Positions 8,013 through 18,335 of a DNA stretch of 32,344 nucleotides are shown piece after piece. This DNA comes from an uncultured Burkholderiales bacterium (GTDB lineage Bacteria > Pseudomonadota > Gammaproteobacteria > Burkholderiales > Burkholderiaceae_C). Both the position numbers and the translations under genes were made by a program. The DNA lies in assembly GCA_903844775.1 (NCBI GenBank), contig CAIMUZ010000006.1:1-32344 (forward strand), read 5' to 3'. Numbering within the stretch: position 1 is the stretch's first letter; every line of letters starts with the position of its first letter. The notes under the pieces are model-generated. The model was not told the DNA's origin. It ran no database searches and saw only the letters and a list, made by a program, of their open reading frames with translations.

Positions 8013-9044
8013 ATGCAAGTAAATAATCAAAAAATTGTTGTTTTAGGCACGGGCGGCACCATTGCAGGGGAGTCCGCTTCTGAAACTGAAAGCCTGAACT
8101 ACCAAGCTGCGCAGCGCAGTATTGCCGACCTATTGAAGCCCATCTCGGGTCAAACAATGCAAGGACCCGCCTCGATTCAGCCGTTTGCAATTGAAGCGGT
8201 ACAAGTCGCTCAGATCGACAGCAAAGACATGGATTTTGAGGTTTGGCGACGACTTGCGGTCTGTTGCAGTGATCACTTAAGTCGGGATGAAGTGAAAGCG
8301 GTGGTCATTACGCACGGAACCGATACCCTGGAAGAAACGGCCTATTTTTTGTCCCAAGTCATTCACATTGACAAGCCCATTGTTCTAACTTGCGCCATGC
8401 GACCCGCCAACTTTAAAGATGCAGACGGACCGCAAAATTTGCGGGATGCATTGAATTTTGCCGCTCAAGCGAGGGGCCGAGGTGTTTGGTTGGTGGCAGC
8501 AGGAGAAATCCATCACAGTCAATATGTTCAAAAAGTTCACCCGACGCGATTGAATGCTTTCGATTCGGGCGAATGGGGTGCTGCAGCCTCGGTCCATGAA
8601 GATCAAATCAAATGGCTGAAATCGTTTGAAAAGAATAAGCCTCAATCAGGTTCTAACGGCATCTTGAAAGCGATTGACTTGCCTGAGGTTGCGCAATGGC
8701 CATGGGTTGAAATCGTGACCCACCACGTTCAGTCAAATGGCAGAGCCTTGTCTTTGCTGGTCAAGGCCGGCGTTCATGGTGTTGTGGTGGCGGGAACCGG
8801 AAATGGTTCTTTGAGCGCTTCACTCAAAGATGCGCTTCTCAGTGCGCAATCCCATGGCGTTCAGGTTTGTGTGGCCAGTCGTTGCAATCAAGGCCCAGTG
8901 CTACCCACTGAAAATCATGTGTTTAAAACTGCTGGCGAATTAAATGCTGTTAAAACCAGAGTGGCTTTGATCTTGGATTTAATGTCCAAGCAAAAAAAGT
9001 CTGAAGCTGACTTGTTCGAAAGCGGTAGCCCATTTTCAATTTAA
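8013..9044 (+). CDS. L-asparaginase family amidohydrolase
   Basis: This 343-aa protein of the asparaginase/glutaminase family hydrolyses L-asparagine (and possibly glutamine) to the acid and ammonia. The two signature motifs are clear: TGGTIAG (13-19, nucleophile Thr13) and HGTDTLEET (101-109, Thr103/Asp104). There is no signal peptide, so a cytoplasmic enzyme is expected even though its sequence resembles type II enzymes. The ATG at 8013 fits the family N-terminus, but no good Shine-Dalgarno precedes it. The gene is divergent from lexA, with LexA box 2 almost touching the start codon. It is convergent with adk, with 3 bp between the two stop codons. Confidence 0.92.
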   Translation: MQVNNQKIVVLGTGGTIAGESASETESLNYQAAQRSIADLLKPISGQTMQGPASIQPFAIEAVQVAQIDSKDMDFEVWRRLAVCCSDHLSRDEVKAVVITHGTDTLEETAYFLSQVIHIDKPIVLTCAMRPANFKDADGPQNLRDALNFAAQARGRGVWLVAAGEIHHSQYVQKVHPTRLNAFDSGEWGAAASVHEDQIKWLKSFEKNKPQSGSNGILKAIDLPEVAQWPWVEIVTHHVQSNGRALSLLVKAGVHGVVVAGTGNGSLSASLKDALLSAQSHGVQVCVASRCNQGPVLPTENHVFKTAGELNAVKTRVALILDLMSKQKKSEADLFESGSPFSI

Positions 9045-9047
9045 AAA

Positions 9048-9722
<675 letters not shown>

Positions 9723-9808
9723 TTAATTTTTCGCCATAGCCTACTTGGACGCTTGTGAAGAATATCATGGTCAGCCTAGATTTTCCTGACGAGTTAACCC
9801 CGTGTAAT

Positions 9809-10573
9809 TTAGGATTTAAAAAGTGCCTGAACCCGGGCTAAATCTTCAGGGGTGTCGACCCCAGGGCCTGGGGCTTTGTCTGCGACGTGGACGACAATTT
9901 TGTACCCGTGCCACAAAGCCCGCAATTGTTCCAGGGCCTCCCCTTGTTCAATCGGGGCTGGCGATAAGCCAGGAAACATTTGTAAAAAACCAACACGATA
10001 GCCGTAGATGCCAATGTGTCTGAGGGCCGCTGGTTTGGGGAGGGACTGAACGCCTGCCGCCGCAAATCCATCGCGCCACCAAGGAATGGGCGCCCGGCTG
10101 AAGTAAAGCGCAATTTGAGACTGATCGATCACCACTTTGACCACATTGGGGTTGATGAATTCAGCCACATCGTGAATTTCGTGGGCCGCCGTACTCATGC
10201 TTGCATGGGGATTTTTGCTCAAAAGGCTTGCGACTTGATTGATGAGGTCTGGGTCAATGAGGGGTTCATCGCCTTGTACATTGACGACCATGTCGGAGGG
10301 TTCCAGTCCCAATAATGCACTGGCTTCGGCCAATCGATCGCTGCCAGTGGGGTGATCAATTTGGGTGAGCAGAACGCGAATGCCATGCGCCTCGCAAGCC
10401 ATCACAATTTCGGGGCTGTCAGCGGCAACCACCACCTGCGTTGCTCTGGACAAAGCCGCCCGTTGCGCGACGCGAACCACCATGGGGAGGCCATGAATGT
10501 CGACCAAAGGTTTGTTGAGTAGGCGAGTTGATGCCAAACGTGCTGGGACAATTACAGTAAAAGCTTGCGACAT
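9809..10573 (-). CDS. kdsB: 3-deoxy-manno-octulosonate cytidylyltransferase (CMP-Kdo synthetase)
   Basis: This 254-aa enzyme activates Kdo with CTP to give CMP-Kdo, the donor for the inner core of lipopolysaccharide. The N-terminal nucleotide-binding signature [11 protein letters not shown] (8-18) is followed by NKPLVDI, and the conserved [10 protein letters not shown] and HIGIYGYR are present. Length is close to the family norm. It begins 5 bp after the stop of the Trm112-like gene and belongs to the lpxK-ycaR-kdsB operon that serves the outer membrane. Confidence 0.97.
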   Translation of the reverse strand: MSQAFTVIVPARLASTRLLNKPLVDIHGLPMVVRVAQRAALSRATQVVVAADSPEIVMACEAHGIRVLLTQIDHPTGSDRLAEASALLGLEPSDMVVNVQGDEPLIDPDLINQVASLLSKNPHASMSTAAHEIHDVAEFINPNVVKVVIDQSQIALYFSRAPIPWWRDGFAAAGVQSLPKPAALRHIGIYGYRVGFLQMFPGLSPAPIEQGEALEQLRALWHGYKIVVHVADKAPGPGVDTPEDLARVQALFKS

Positions 10574-10578
10574 TGCGC

Positions 10579-10785
10579 TTAGACCAAGGGCGTTCTGGGT
10601 TTGAGTTTTTCTAACTCATCATCGCTCAAGGTCCTGGCTTCATTTTCTAGCAAAATGGGAATGCCATTGCGGATGGGGTAGGCCAGTCGCGCACTTCGTG
10701 ACCACAATTCTTGCGATTCACGTTGCAAATCTAGGGGGCCCTTGGTGACAGGGCAAACCAGCAGTTCAAGTAATTTGATGTCCAT
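10579..10785 (-). CDS. Trm112-family small protein (YcaR-like)
   Basis: This 68-aa protein of the Trm112/YcaR family begins with [14 protein letters not shown] and has the conserved [18 protein letters not shown] core. Only one cysteine of the zinc knuckle seen in eukaryotic relatives is present (C11), so zinc binding is doubtful. In proteobacteria the gene sits between lpxK and kdsB, as here, with 3 bp to lpxK and 5 bp to kdsB. Its role in bacteria is not well established; a partner-stabilising role like that of Trm112 is a guess. Confidence 0.9.
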   Translation of the reverse strand: MDIKLLELLVCPVTKGPLDLQRESQELWSRSARLAYPIRNGIPILLENEARTLSDDELEKLKPRTPLV

Positions 10786-10788
10786 GTT

Positions 10789-11775
10789 TCAATGATAACG
10801 TTGTACAGACCTGATGAGTGCTTCAAATTCAATCCAAAAAGCCTGTTCAGGTTCAAAAATCAGAGGGACTGCGATGGCATTGGGATATTGAGCCCAAAGT
10901 TTGACGGCGTCCTTTTCTGTGCAAAGCAGGCTGAGATTGGGTTGCTTCGGTGCCCAAGATGAAAAGTCGTGATGGTCTGGCAGCGCTGTTGCAACTTGAA
11001 TGCGGATGTTGGCATCTTCAAGCATCTTGATAAATGCTTGGGGCTTCGCAATTCCTGAAACAACTTCGACTGGTAGGCCTGCCAATTGATTGAGCGGCGA
11101 GAGTTGGCCATCTTTGGAGATTAATGTCTGACCAAGTTCCCGCTTAGATTCAAAACCTTCTGTAAACGTCCGCGTTTGGGTGTGGAGCAACAAATCGCAT
11201 TGCCGTGGCCAAGCTTCTCTTAACGGTCCTGCAGGAAGAAGATGGCCATTGCCAATGCCCATGGCGTCCATGACACAAATTTCAATGTCACGCTTGAGTG
11301 ATAAATGTTGGAGACCATCATCACAGATCAGAAATTGCGTATCTGGAAATTGTCTAAGCAGTTGCGTCGCTGCCTCAACCCTGTTTGCACTGACCACCAC
11401 GGGAACCTTGCATTTCTGAAAGATAAGCAGGGGCTCATCTCCCACCTCATGAGGCAAGCTTTGCGCATTGACAAATTGAAGCGCCTTGCTTTTCCGTCCA
11501 TACCCCCGAGAGACAACGCCCACTTTGTGTCCTTGATCAAGGAGCCTTTGAACAATGGCCAGGGTCAGTGGGGTTTTGCCACCCCCGCCAACAACCACGT
11601 TGCCAACCACAATGACAGTTGCATTGACGCTGTAACTTTTGAACAAGCCCGTTGCATACAGGACTTGACGAACGAAAAGTGCAAATCTGTACAAACACTC
11701 GATCGGCCACAACAAATAAGTCACTGCATTGGTTGATTGCCAATAGCTTGGAAGTCGTTGAAGCCAGCGATTCAT
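10789..11775 (-). CDS. lpxK: tetraacyldisaccharide 4'-kinase (lipid A 4'-kinase)
   Basis: This 328-aa enzyme phosphorylates the 4' position of the tetraacyldisaccharide precursor of lipid A at the inner face of the cytoplasmic membrane. The Walker A motif is GGGGKTP (about 63-69), preceded by VIVVGNVVVG; the conserved CDDGLQH follows at mid-protein. The N-terminal region carries a hydrophobic helix (about 18-40) as usual for membrane association. The ATG at 11775 lies 8 bp after the stop of the exbB-exbD remnant, with no strong Shine-Dalgarno. Its translation may therefore depend on coupling to that short ORF. Confidence 0.96.
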   Translation of the reverse strand: MNRWLQRLPSYWQSTNAVTYLLWPIECLYRFALFVRQVLYATGLFKSYSVNATVIVVGNVVVGGGGKTPLTLAIVQRLLDQGHKVGVVSRGYGRKSKALQFVNAQSLPHEVGDEPLLIFQKCKVPVVVSANRVEAATQLLRQFPDTQFLICDDGLQHLSLKRDIEICVMDAMGIGNGHLLPAGPLREAWPRQCDLLLHTQTRTFTEGFESKRELGQTLISKDGQLSPLNQLAGLPVEVVSGIAKPQAFIKMLEDANIRIQVATALPDHHDFSSWAPKQPNLSLLCTEKDAVKLWAQYPNAIAVPLIFEPEQAFWIEFEALIRSVQRYH

Positions 11776-11783
11776 TTTGTGAC

Positions 11784-12062
11784 TTAAGGTTTAGCGAGCT
11801 GAACGAGGATGGCTTGCTGCGTGGCAAAAGCAATTTTGGTAATGCCGTTAAAGCTTGCTGCTTCCAGCACATTGACAACAGCTGGATGGCTTGTAATGGC
11901 GTCAGCTTTGATCAGGAGTGTGCCATCTTCCTTGTCGAAACCCACTAAAGCTTCACGCAAATTTTGCGTGCGCCTGCCCTCCAGTTGGCTGCCATAGGCA
12001 TAAACTGAGCAGGCGATCAAAGGCCAAATTGGCCAGCCCGCGGCTTGTATGATGCTTAGCAA
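11784..12062 (-). pseudogene. exbB-exbD deletion fusion (remnant of TonB-energising proteins)
   Basis: This 92-codon frame joins two different genes. Residues 1-20 (MLSIIQAAGWPIWPLIACSV) match the N-terminus of ExbB/TolQ-type proteins of Burkholderiales. From residue 21, YAYGSQLEGR through LLIKADAITSHPAVVNVLEA to ITKIAFATQQ matches the periplasmic C-terminal part of ExbD. Intact ExbB has about 200 residues and three membrane helices; ExbD has about 140 with one. Nearly all of ExbB and the membrane half of ExbD are missing, implying a deletion of roughly 0.7-0.9 kb with its junction near 12000-12006. The frame stays open. The start would be TTG. The position just upstream of lpxK is where exbB-exbD normally stand in this group. 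An assembly error is the alternative to a real deletion. Confidence 0.82.
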
Positions 12063-12378
12063 AATGAATCTTTCTACTTCTGGTTTCAGTTTTGATTATG
12101 TCTGATCGAATTGTTCGCCATTTCTGTGGATAACTTTGTGAAGAACTTGACTGGAACGGGACGCTAGACCGCATGAATATTGGGTATGGGTTCAGTGCTT
12201 GTTATTTAGTCATGAAATAATTCAATAAAATCAAAGGCTTATGATGTTGTATGCGGATGCATGATGCAAAGTAGGGGCGAATGGCCAGATTTCTTCAATC
12301 TGTGGACTCTTTGAACCGCAAAGCACAAGGCTTAGCATCAATAATGGCTTTGAAAACCGCAAAAAATAAGGCAATTGA
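12063..12378. other. 316-bp divergent intergenic region, exbB remnant / xseA
   Basis: There is no gene here. It should hold the promoters for the exbB-lpxK operon (minus) and xseA (plus). I see no clear -35/-10 pair or hairpin. It contains a perfect single DnaA-box match, TGTGGATAA at 12125-12133, and A/T-rich stretches at 12200-12232. A minus-strand ORF covering its right half and the start of xseA (12231-12473) shows no family resemblance and is not called. Confidence 0.6.
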
Positions 12379-13683
12379 ATGGCGCGCTTAGATACTGAGC
12401 CACGTATTTGGTCTGTTGGGGCACTTTGCCTTGCAATTGCAGACACTTTGAATACAAGGTTCAACCCTGTCACTGTTAAGGGTGAGCTTTCAGGCTTTTC
12501 CCGCGCGGCCAGCGGGCATTGTTATTTCAATCTCAAGGACGACAGCGGTCAAATTCGCTGCGCTATGTTCAAAAGGGCCGCCAGTGCTGTGGGCTTGATG
12601 CCCAGAGATGGTGACATGGTGGAAGTTCGCGGAAGGTTGGGCGTCTATGAAGCGCGCGGTGATTTGCAACTCGTTGTCGAGTCCATGCAAAGGGCGGGTC
12701 AAGGTGATTTGTTTGCCCAGTTTTTAAAGCTCAAGGCCACGCTGGAATCAGTGGGGCTTTTTAACCCCAGCCGAAAACAAGAGATCCCCTCCCAGCCTCG
12801 GGCTATTGGGGTGATCACTTCATTGGGCGCTGCTGCCTTGCATGATGTTGCGACGGCTTTGCAACGGCGTGTACCGCACATTCCTGTTATTTTGGCCCCA
12901 GCTTCGGTGCAGGGCGCCAATGCCCCACTTGAGTTGCTTCGAAGCTTGAACAGCCTCGTGTCATGGCAATCCGACGGCTTGACCCAAAGGTTGTCCAGCC
13001 CCAGCGCACCATTGGCCGTTGACGTCATTTTGATGGTGCGAGGTGGGGGGTCAATGGAAGACCTTTGGGCCTTTAATGACGAGGCCCTGGTCAGGGCTGT
13101 GGCCGCATGTCCCATCCCAATCATTGCGGGAGTGGGGCACGAAACTGATTTCACACTGATTGACTTTGTTGCGGATTTGCGGGCCCCTACGCCTACAGCC
13201 GCTGCAGAATTGGTCGCCGCAGAGCGTGGTCAGCTTCTCAGTGATTTGTCACTCATGCAAGAGTCCCTTTCTGATTCTTTAACCCACGTGTTGGACCGCA
13301 TGAGTCAAAGACTTGATTGGCTGGGCAATCGACTGGGCCGTCCTTCTGGAAGAATCAGTGACCAAAAATCGAGCTTGTCTCGGATGGGTCAGGCTCTGCA
13401 GTTTGGACTCAAATCGCAGTTACAACGACAAAAACAAAATTTGGCCAGAACTGCAGACAGCTTGCCAAGGGCGCTTCAATCTCAGGTTCAGAGTCAACAA
13501 CAGTTGATTCACAACATGCACACAAGATTGGGTCTTCTCGACCCGCACCTGGTGTTAGAGAGGGGATACGCTTGGTTGACAGATGATTCTGGACAAGCAC
13601 TGACCCATGCCGAAGAGTTCAAGTCCTCACAGTCAGTCACTGCGACTTTGGCGGACGGGCAGGTGAAATTGCAAGTGAAATAA
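12379..13683 (+). CDS. xseA: exodeoxyribonuclease VII large subunit
   Basis: This 434-aa catalytic subunit of ExoVII degrades single-stranded DNA and, with XseB, acts in repair. The N-terminal OB-fold DNA-binding domain (about 8-105) contains VKGELSGF and the conserved GHCYFNLKD. The catalytic domain follows, with VITSLGAAALHD, RGGGSMEDLWAFNDE and GVGHETDFTL. The C-terminal part is a long coiled-coil helix region rich in Gln and Ser (about 275-385), and the end, LERGYAWL onward, closes the fold. Length is normal. An AAGG eight bases before the ATG supports the start. No xseB is in the window. Confidence 0.97.
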   Translation: MARLDTEPRIWSVGALCLAIADTLNTRFNPVTVKGELSGFSRAASGHCYFNLKDDSGQIRCAMFKRAASAVGLMPRDGDMVEVRGRLGVYEARGDLQLVVESMQRAGQGDLFAQFLKLKATLESVGLFNPSRKQEIPSQPRAIGVITSLGAAALHDVATALQRRVPHIPVILAPASVQGANAPLELLRSLNSLVSWQSDGLTQRLSSPSAPLAVDVILMVRGGGSMEDLWAFNDEALVRAVAACPIPIIAGVGHETDFTLIDFVADLRAPTPTAAAELVAAERGQLLSDLSLMQESLSDSLTHVLDRMSQRLDWLGNRLGRPSGRISDQKSSLSRMGQALQFGLKSQLQRQKQNLARTADSLPRALQSQVQSQQQLIHNMHTRLGLLDPHLVLERGYAWLTDDSGQALTHAEEFKSSQSVTATLADGQVKLQVK

Positions 13684-13809
13684 AACCATCGTTTACTTTT
13701 TTAACCAACCCTTTGATGAATGAGCCTATAGATTTTGAAGGGCAGACGGATTTTGCCGATCAACTTACAATAAGCTTTTGATTTTTTATTGCACCTTAAA
13801 GAGGACCTC

Positions 13810-14391
13810 ATGGAACACACGCTGCCCGCATTGCCTTATGCCATCGACGCATTGGCACCAAACTACAGTCAAGAAACATTGGAGTTTCACCACGGCAAGC
13901 ATCACAATGCTTACGTTGTTAACTTGAACAATTTGCAAAAAGGCACTGAGTTTGAATCCATGTCCTTAGAGGAAATCATCAAGAAATCCAGCGGCGGCAT
14001 CTACAACAATTCCGCCCAAATTTGGAACCATACTTTTTTCTGGAATTGCATGAAGCCCCATGGCGGCGGCGAGCCCACAGGTGCATTGGCTGCCGCCATT
14101 AACGCAAAATTTGGTTCTTACGCTGCATTCAAGGAAGCATTTGTTAAAAGTGCTGTCGGCAACTTCGGCTCGGGCTGGACATGGTTGGTTAAAAAGGCTG
14201 ACGGCAGTGTGGACATTGTCAACATGGGTGCCGCCGGAACTCCGTTGACAACCGGTGACAAAGCCTTGTTGACCGTGGATGTCTGGGAGCACGCCTACTA
14301 CATCGACTATCGCAACATGCGTCCTAAGTTTGTTGAAACTTTCTTGGACAAGCTGGTTAACTGGTCTTTTGCAGAAGCAAACTTTGCGTAA
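13810..14391 (+). CDS. sodB: superoxide dismutase, iron type
   Basis: This 193-aa cytoplasmic Fe/Mn-family SOD has metal ligands H27, H74, D157 and H161. Q70 in SAQIWNHTFFW is the outer-sphere glutamine at the position typical of Fe-SODs; Mn-SODs carry it elsewhere. The open frame begins 7 codons earlier, but the ATG at 13810 has a strong AGAGGA and gives the standard MEHTLPALPY N-terminus. It follows xseA by 126 bp and is ended by a strong hairpin terminator about 65 bp after its stop. Confidence 0.97.
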   Translation: MEHTLPALPYAIDALAPNYSQETLEFHHGKHHNAYVVNLNNLQKGTEFESMSLEEIIKKSSGGIYNNSAQIWNHTFFWNCMKPHGGGEPTGALAAAINAKFGSYAAFKEAFVKSAVGNFGSGWTWLVKKADGSVDIVNMGAAGTPLTTGDKALLTVDVWEHAYYIDYRNMRPKFVETFLDKLVNWSFAEANFA

Positions 14392-14454
14392 TTAGAAAAT
14401 GAAGTTCTTGAGTACGTTGTCACGGACGACGTCTCAATGAAGATTCTCAATTTC

Positions 14455-14493
14455 AAAAAAGCCCCGCATTCATTCAAGGTGGGGCTTTTTTTT
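14455..14493. terminator. bidirectional terminator between sodB and the SDR gene
   Basis: AAAAAAGCCCC at 14455-14465 pairs with GGGGCTTTTTT from 14481, with T8 on the plus strand and A6 giving a T run on the minus strand. It lies between convergent genes and can serve both. Confidence 0.9.
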
Positions 14494-14507
14494 GAGTTCA
14501 ATCCATA

Positions 14508-15269
14508 TCAGCGAATCATCATGCCGCCATCTGCAACAATGGTTTGACCTGTGATGTATTTGCCAGCTGCGCTTGCCAGCAAAACAGCAACGCCGCCAAT
14601 GTCATCGGGTTCACCAATGCGTCTGAGGGGTGTTTCGTTTTCTACCATGCCCGCTTTGACGGGATCGTCGGTGAGTGCTTTTGCAAAATCAGTTCGAATC
14701 AAGCCAGGCGCAATGCAATTGACACGAATGTTGTCTGGCCCCCATTCCACTGCCAGGTTTCTTGCCAATTGCATGTCAGCGGCTTTGGAAATGTTGTAAG
14801 CCCCAATGACGGGAGAGCCATGCAATCCGCCGACTGAAGATACCAACACTATGGCGCCATTCTTCTTGGCCTTCATGTCGGGATAGACCATGCTGCACAA
14901 CCAATTGCTGGACAAAACATTGTTGTGCATGATTTTGTTAAACACCTCATCGCTCATGCCACTCATCGGTCCATAGTAGGGGTTGCTGGCAGCATTGCAG
15001 ACCAAGATGTCAATGGGCCCCCAGGTGTCACGGGTCTTTTGAACCATGGCCTCCAATTGATCCTTCAGGGCGATGCTGGCGCTGATGGCCATGGCGGTGC
15101 CACCTTCGGCTTGAATCTCTTTTACAACAGCCTCGCAGGCATCCAGCTTTCTGCTTGAGATAACCACTTTGGCCCCCGCTCGGGCCAATTGAAATGCAAT
15201 AGATCGGCCAATGCCACGGCTTGCCCCGGTGACGATGGCGACTTTGTTGGTCAGGTCAAATAGATTCAC
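14508..15269 (-). CDS. SDR-family oxidoreductase
   Basis: This is a 253-aa classical short-chain dehydrogenase/reductase. The cofactor motif TGASRGIG is at 14-21. CNAAS (91-95) takes the place of NNAG. Catalytic residues are S144 or S145 with Y158 and K162 in the YxxxK arrangement. The C-terminal IAPGLIRTDF and YITGQTIVADGG are usual for this family. R40 at the end of strand beta-2 hints at NADP preference, which is not certain. The substrate cannot be told from sequence. It is convergent with sodB and divergent from the flavoprotein at 15403, with a 133-bp spacer. Confidence 0.92.
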   Translation of the reverse strand: MNLFDLTNKVAIVTGASRGIGRSIAFQLARAGAKVVISSRKLDACEAVVKEIQAEGGTAMAISASIALKDQLEAMVQKTRDTWGPIDILVCNAASNPYYGPMSGMSDEVFNKIMHNNVLSSNWLCSMVYPDMKAKKNGAIVLVSSVGGLHGSPVIGAYNISKAADMQLARNLAVEWGPDNIRVNCIAPGLIRTDFAKALTDDPVKAGMVENETPLRRIGEPDDIGGVAVLLASAAGKYITGQTIVADGGMMIR

Positions 15270-15402
15270 AGTTCTCCTTTTATCGAATGGTCATTTGCCA
15301 TCAAAATACCAGTATGACAGGACGCAAGGCGTGAAGCTGTCGTGCTTGTGTCACAGGGCGACACATCCGTGTTTAAAATTATCAATTGCTATCAGGGTTT
15401 AA

Positions 15403-16521
15403 ATGGATCGAATTGAAACTGTGGTCATTGGCGCTGGCGTCGTGGGCTTGGCTGTGGCGCGTGAGTTAGCGCTTTCGGGTCAGGAAGTCGTTGTCCTGGA
15501 GTCGCAAGACGCTTTTGGTACGGGTACCAGTTCTCGCAACAGCGAGGTCATTCATGCCGGTATTTATTATCCTGCCGGATCACTCAAGGCAAAGCTTTGT
15601 GTTCAAGGTCGCCAACTACTTTATGCCTACTGTCAAGAAAGACAAATTCCACACAAACGTTGCGGAAAATTGATCGTCGCCACTTCCTCCGCGCAAGTTG
15701 AGCAGTTGACCCATATTCAACACAAAGCGATTCTGAATGGTTTGACACAAGAGGATGCATTGCAACTTTTGTCGGCCAAGGATGCCATTGCCAAGGAGCC
15801 CGCGCTTTATTGTGAGGCCGCCTTATGGTCTCCCAGCACGGGCATTATCGACAGCCATGCTCTGATGCTCAGTTATCTGGGAGATTTTGAAAATGCGGGT
15901 GGCATATTGGCCCTTCAGTCTGCATTTGAGTCTGCAAAAGTAATCGGTACGGGCGCGGATTTAAATTTTGAAATTCGGACGATCGATGGCACTGAATTTT
16001 TGGCCCATCAGGTGATCAATTCAGCAGGTTTGGATGCACCCAATGTGGCGAGAAAATTTGCGGGTATGGACACTGCTTTGATGCCCAAAGCGTATTACGC
16101 AAAGGGCAACTACTTCAGTTTGTCTGGCAAATCGCCTTTTTCAAGCTTGATTTACCCCGTGCCGGAAGCGGCTGGCTTGGGGGTTCATCTCACCTTGGAT
16201 TTGGCCGGTCAAGCCAAGTTTGGACCTGACGTAGAGTGGGTAGATTCGCCCCAAGACTTGGCGGTTGATCCGCACCGAGGTGATCGCTTTTATGCCGAAG
16301 TTCGCAAGTACTGGCCAGGTCTGAAAGACGATTCTTTAATCCCTGCCTATTCTGGCATTCGACCCAAAATCAATGCGCCGCATGAGACTGCTGCTGACTT
16401 TTGTATTCTGGGGCCATCCCACCATGGTGTACCTGGATTGGTGCATCTTCTGGGCATAGAGTCACCCGGCCTCACCAGCTCATTGGCCATTGCCGATGAG
16501 GTTAAAAAATGCTTGAGTTGA
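15403..16521 (+). CDS. FAD-dependent oxidoreductase, L-2-hydroxyglutarate oxidase-like
   Basis: This 372-aa flavoprotein of the DAO superfamily starts with the FAD-binding [11 protein letters not shown] (10-20). [12 protein letters not shown] (46-57) is characteristic of the LhgO/L2HGDH group and carries the histidine expected near the flavin. Mid-protein INSAGLDAP (201-209) and the C-terminal GIRPKI and [16 protein letters not shown] also fit the group. Members oxidise L-2-hydroxyglutarate to 2-oxoglutarate and pass electrons to quinone or oxygen. The exact substrate here is inferred. The gene is convergent with pyrD (35 bp apart). Confidence 0.87.
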   Translation: MDRIETVVIGAGVVGLAVARELALSGQEVVVLESQDAFGTGTSSRNSEVIHAGIYYPAGSLKAKLCVQGRQLLYAYCQERQIPHKRCGKLIVATSSAQVEQLTHIQHKAILNGLTQEDALQLLSAKDAIAKEPALYCEAALWSPSTGIIDSHALMLSYLGDFENAGGILALQSAFESAKVIGTGADLNFEIRTIDGTEFLAHQVINSAGLDAPNVARKFAGMDTALMPKAYYAKGNYFSLSGKSPFSSLIYPVPEAAGLGVHLTLDLAGQAKFGPDVEWVDSPQDLAVDPHRGDRFYAEVRKYWPGLKDDSLIPAYSGIRPKINAPHETAADFCILGPSHHGVPGLVHLLGIESPGLTSSLAIADEVKKCLS

Positions 16522-16556
16522 TGAGCGGTGTCAATTCGTCAACGCATTTGCACAAA

Positions 16557-17603
16557 TTAGGTGGCAGTTAGCTGCTTCAAAGCCTTCGCAACCTCATGAA
16601 CCAAGCAGGGCCCTTTGTAAATGAGGCCGGTGTAAATTTGAACCACATCTGCACCCGCTTCAATTTTGCTGACGGCATCGTAAGCACTCATGATGCCGCC
16701 AACGCCAATGATCGGGAACTTTGGCCCCAACTGCTGACGCAATAAACGGATGACCCGGTTGCTACCAGCCAATACAGGTGCGCCCGACAAACCACCTGTT
16801 TCCTTGCCATGGGTGAGTCCATTGACAGCCTCTCTGGCCAAGGTGGTGTTGGTGGCGATGACACCGTCAATGTTGTGTTTGCGTAGGCTGTGAGCAAGTG
16901 CCGTAATTTGTTCATCGTCAAGATCAGGGGCGATTTTTAAAAATACCGGGACTTGTTTTCGATGTTGTTCGGCCAGCGCTTGCTTGCGTTCATTCAATGC
17001 AGAAAGCAAGTGATCGAGGGCTTCATCAGTTTGCAGTGAACGTAAATTTTTGGTATTGGGGCTGGAGATATTGACCGTGACGTAGTCGGCATGTTCGTAG
17101 ACGCCGCTGAGCCCAATCAGGTAGTCGTCGGTGGCACGTTCGATGGGGGTGAGTGCATTTTTACCAATGTTCAAGCCAAGCAATCGACCCTGTTGTCGGA
17201 ATGTTGATTTCTTGACATTGGCCACAAAGGTATCAAGCCCTTCATTGTTAAAGCCCAGACGATTAATCAGTGCCTTGGCCTCAGGGAGTCTGAACATTCT
17301 GGGTTTGTCGTTGCCGGGTTGAGCCAAAGGTGTCACGGTGCCCACCTCCACAAAACCAAAGCCCATGGCACCTAAGCCATCGATGCACCGAGCGTTTTTG
17401 TCCAGACCTGCTGCCATGCCAACCCGATTAGGGAATGTGATGCCTGCCAGTTGAACTGGATCTGCAATCCAGGGTTGTCTGTAGCTTCGATCCAATAAGG
17501 TGTTCTGGGTGTTGGCCAATTGATTCAGTGTGAAATCATGGGCTGCCTCTGGATCAAGACTGAATAAAAAAGGGCGGGCGAGGGCGTAAAGGTTCAGGGA
17601 CAT
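16557..17603 (-). CDS. pyrD: dihydroorotate dehydrogenase (quinone), class 2
   Basis: This 348-aa flavoenzyme of pyrimidine synthesis oxidises dihydroorotate to orotate with reduction of quinone. The N-terminal helices (1-40) typical of membrane-associated class 2 enzymes are present. Other marks are [12 protein letters not shown] (59-70), EVGTVTP (86-92), the active-site NISSPNT (178-184, with serine as catalytic base) and the FMN-binding GVGGI near the C-terminus. Length is normal. It is divergent from rpiA, with the 43-bp gap shared by both start regions. Confidence 0.97.
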   Translation of the reverse strand: MSLNLYALARPFLFSLDPEAAHDFTLNQLANTQNTLLDRSYRQPWIADPVQLAGITFPNRVGMAAGLDKNARCIDGLGAMGFGFVEVGTVTPLAQPGNDKPRMFRLPEAKALINRLGFNNEGLDTFVANVKKSTFRQQGRLLGLNIGKNALTPIERATDDYLIGLSGVYEHADYVTVNISSPNTKNLRSLQTDEALDHLLSALNERKQALAEQHRKQVPVFLKIAPDLDDEQITALAHSLRKHNIDGVIATNTTLAREAVNGLTHGKETGGLSGAPVLAGSNRVIRLLRQQLGPKFPIIGVGGIMSAYDAVSKIEAGADVVQIYTGLIYKGPCLVHEVAKALKQLTAT

Positions 17604-17646
17604 TGGATAATCTCTTTCAATACAAGCATTGTCTCAAATAAAGTTT

Positions 17647-18318
17647 ATGAATCAAGACGAACTCAAAGCATTGGTCGGCCAAGCCGCTCTTCAATATGTG
17701 GTGCCGGGTCAAATCGTGGGTGTTGGTACGGGCTCCACAGTGAATAAATTCATCGATGCCTTGGCATCCATGAAGGACCAAATTAAAGGCGCTGTGTCCA
17801 GTTCAGAGGCTTCTACGGCAAGGCTCAGAGCACTGGGCATCACCGTTTTTGACAGCAATGAGGTGTCAGAACTTGCGGTTTACATTGATGGCGCTGACGA
17901 AATTAACGGTCAGGGACACATGGTCAAAGGCGGTGGCGCCGCATTGACCCGCGAAAAAATTGTGGCAGCCCAGTCCAAGATGTTTGTTTGCATCGCCGAT
18001 GAATCCAAATTGGTCGACACACTGGGTGCATTCCCGCTTCCCGTCGAGGTGATCCCCATGTCAAGCGCGCGGGTCATCGCTCAATTTGCCAAGATGGGCG
18101 CACAAGCCTCGCTGCGATTGAAAGAAGGTGAGCCATGGGTCACTGACAATGGCCAACACATCGTTGACGTGAAGGGCTTGAAGATCACTGACCCGGTGGC
18201 GTTTGAATCTCAAGTGAGTCAATGGCCTGGCGTGGTGACCGTTGGCGTCTTCGCTTATCAGAAGGCGCAAATTTGTTTGCTGGGTACAGCTGACGGCGTT
18301 AAAACATTGAAATTTTAA
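17647..18318 (+). CDS. rpiA: ribose-5-phosphate isomerase A
   Basis: This 223-aa enzyme of the pentose phosphate pathway interconverts ribose-5-phosphate and ribulose-5-phosphate. Conserved segments are [11 protein letters not shown] (25-35), the SSSEAS loop (51-56), DGADEIN (81-87) and [11 protein letters not shown] (94-104), which holds the catalytic Glu103. I start at the ATG at 17647, which gives the family's usual N-terminus and length. An in-frame TTG at 17629 would add six residues and has no ribosome-binding site. Its stop is 17 bp from the convergent oligopeptidase gene. Confidence 0.95.
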   Translation: MNQDELKALVGQAALQYVVPGQIVGVGTGSTVNKFIDALASMKDQIKGAVSSSEASTARLRALGITVFDSNEVSELAVYIDGADEINGQGHMVKGGGAALTREKIVAAQSKMFVCIADESKLVDTLGAFPLPVEVIPMSSARVIAQFAKMGAQASLRLKEGEPWVTDNGQHIVDVKGLKITDPVAFESQVSQWPGVVTVGVFAYQKAQICLLGTADGVKTLKF

Positions 18319-18335
18319 TCGCCCAAAGCTTCGGC

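Noticed and set aside
12231-12473. An 80-codon minus-strand ORF over the xseA start and its upstream spacer
   Set aside because: Half of it is antisense to the conserved OB-fold of xseA, and no ribosome-binding site or family feature is visible.
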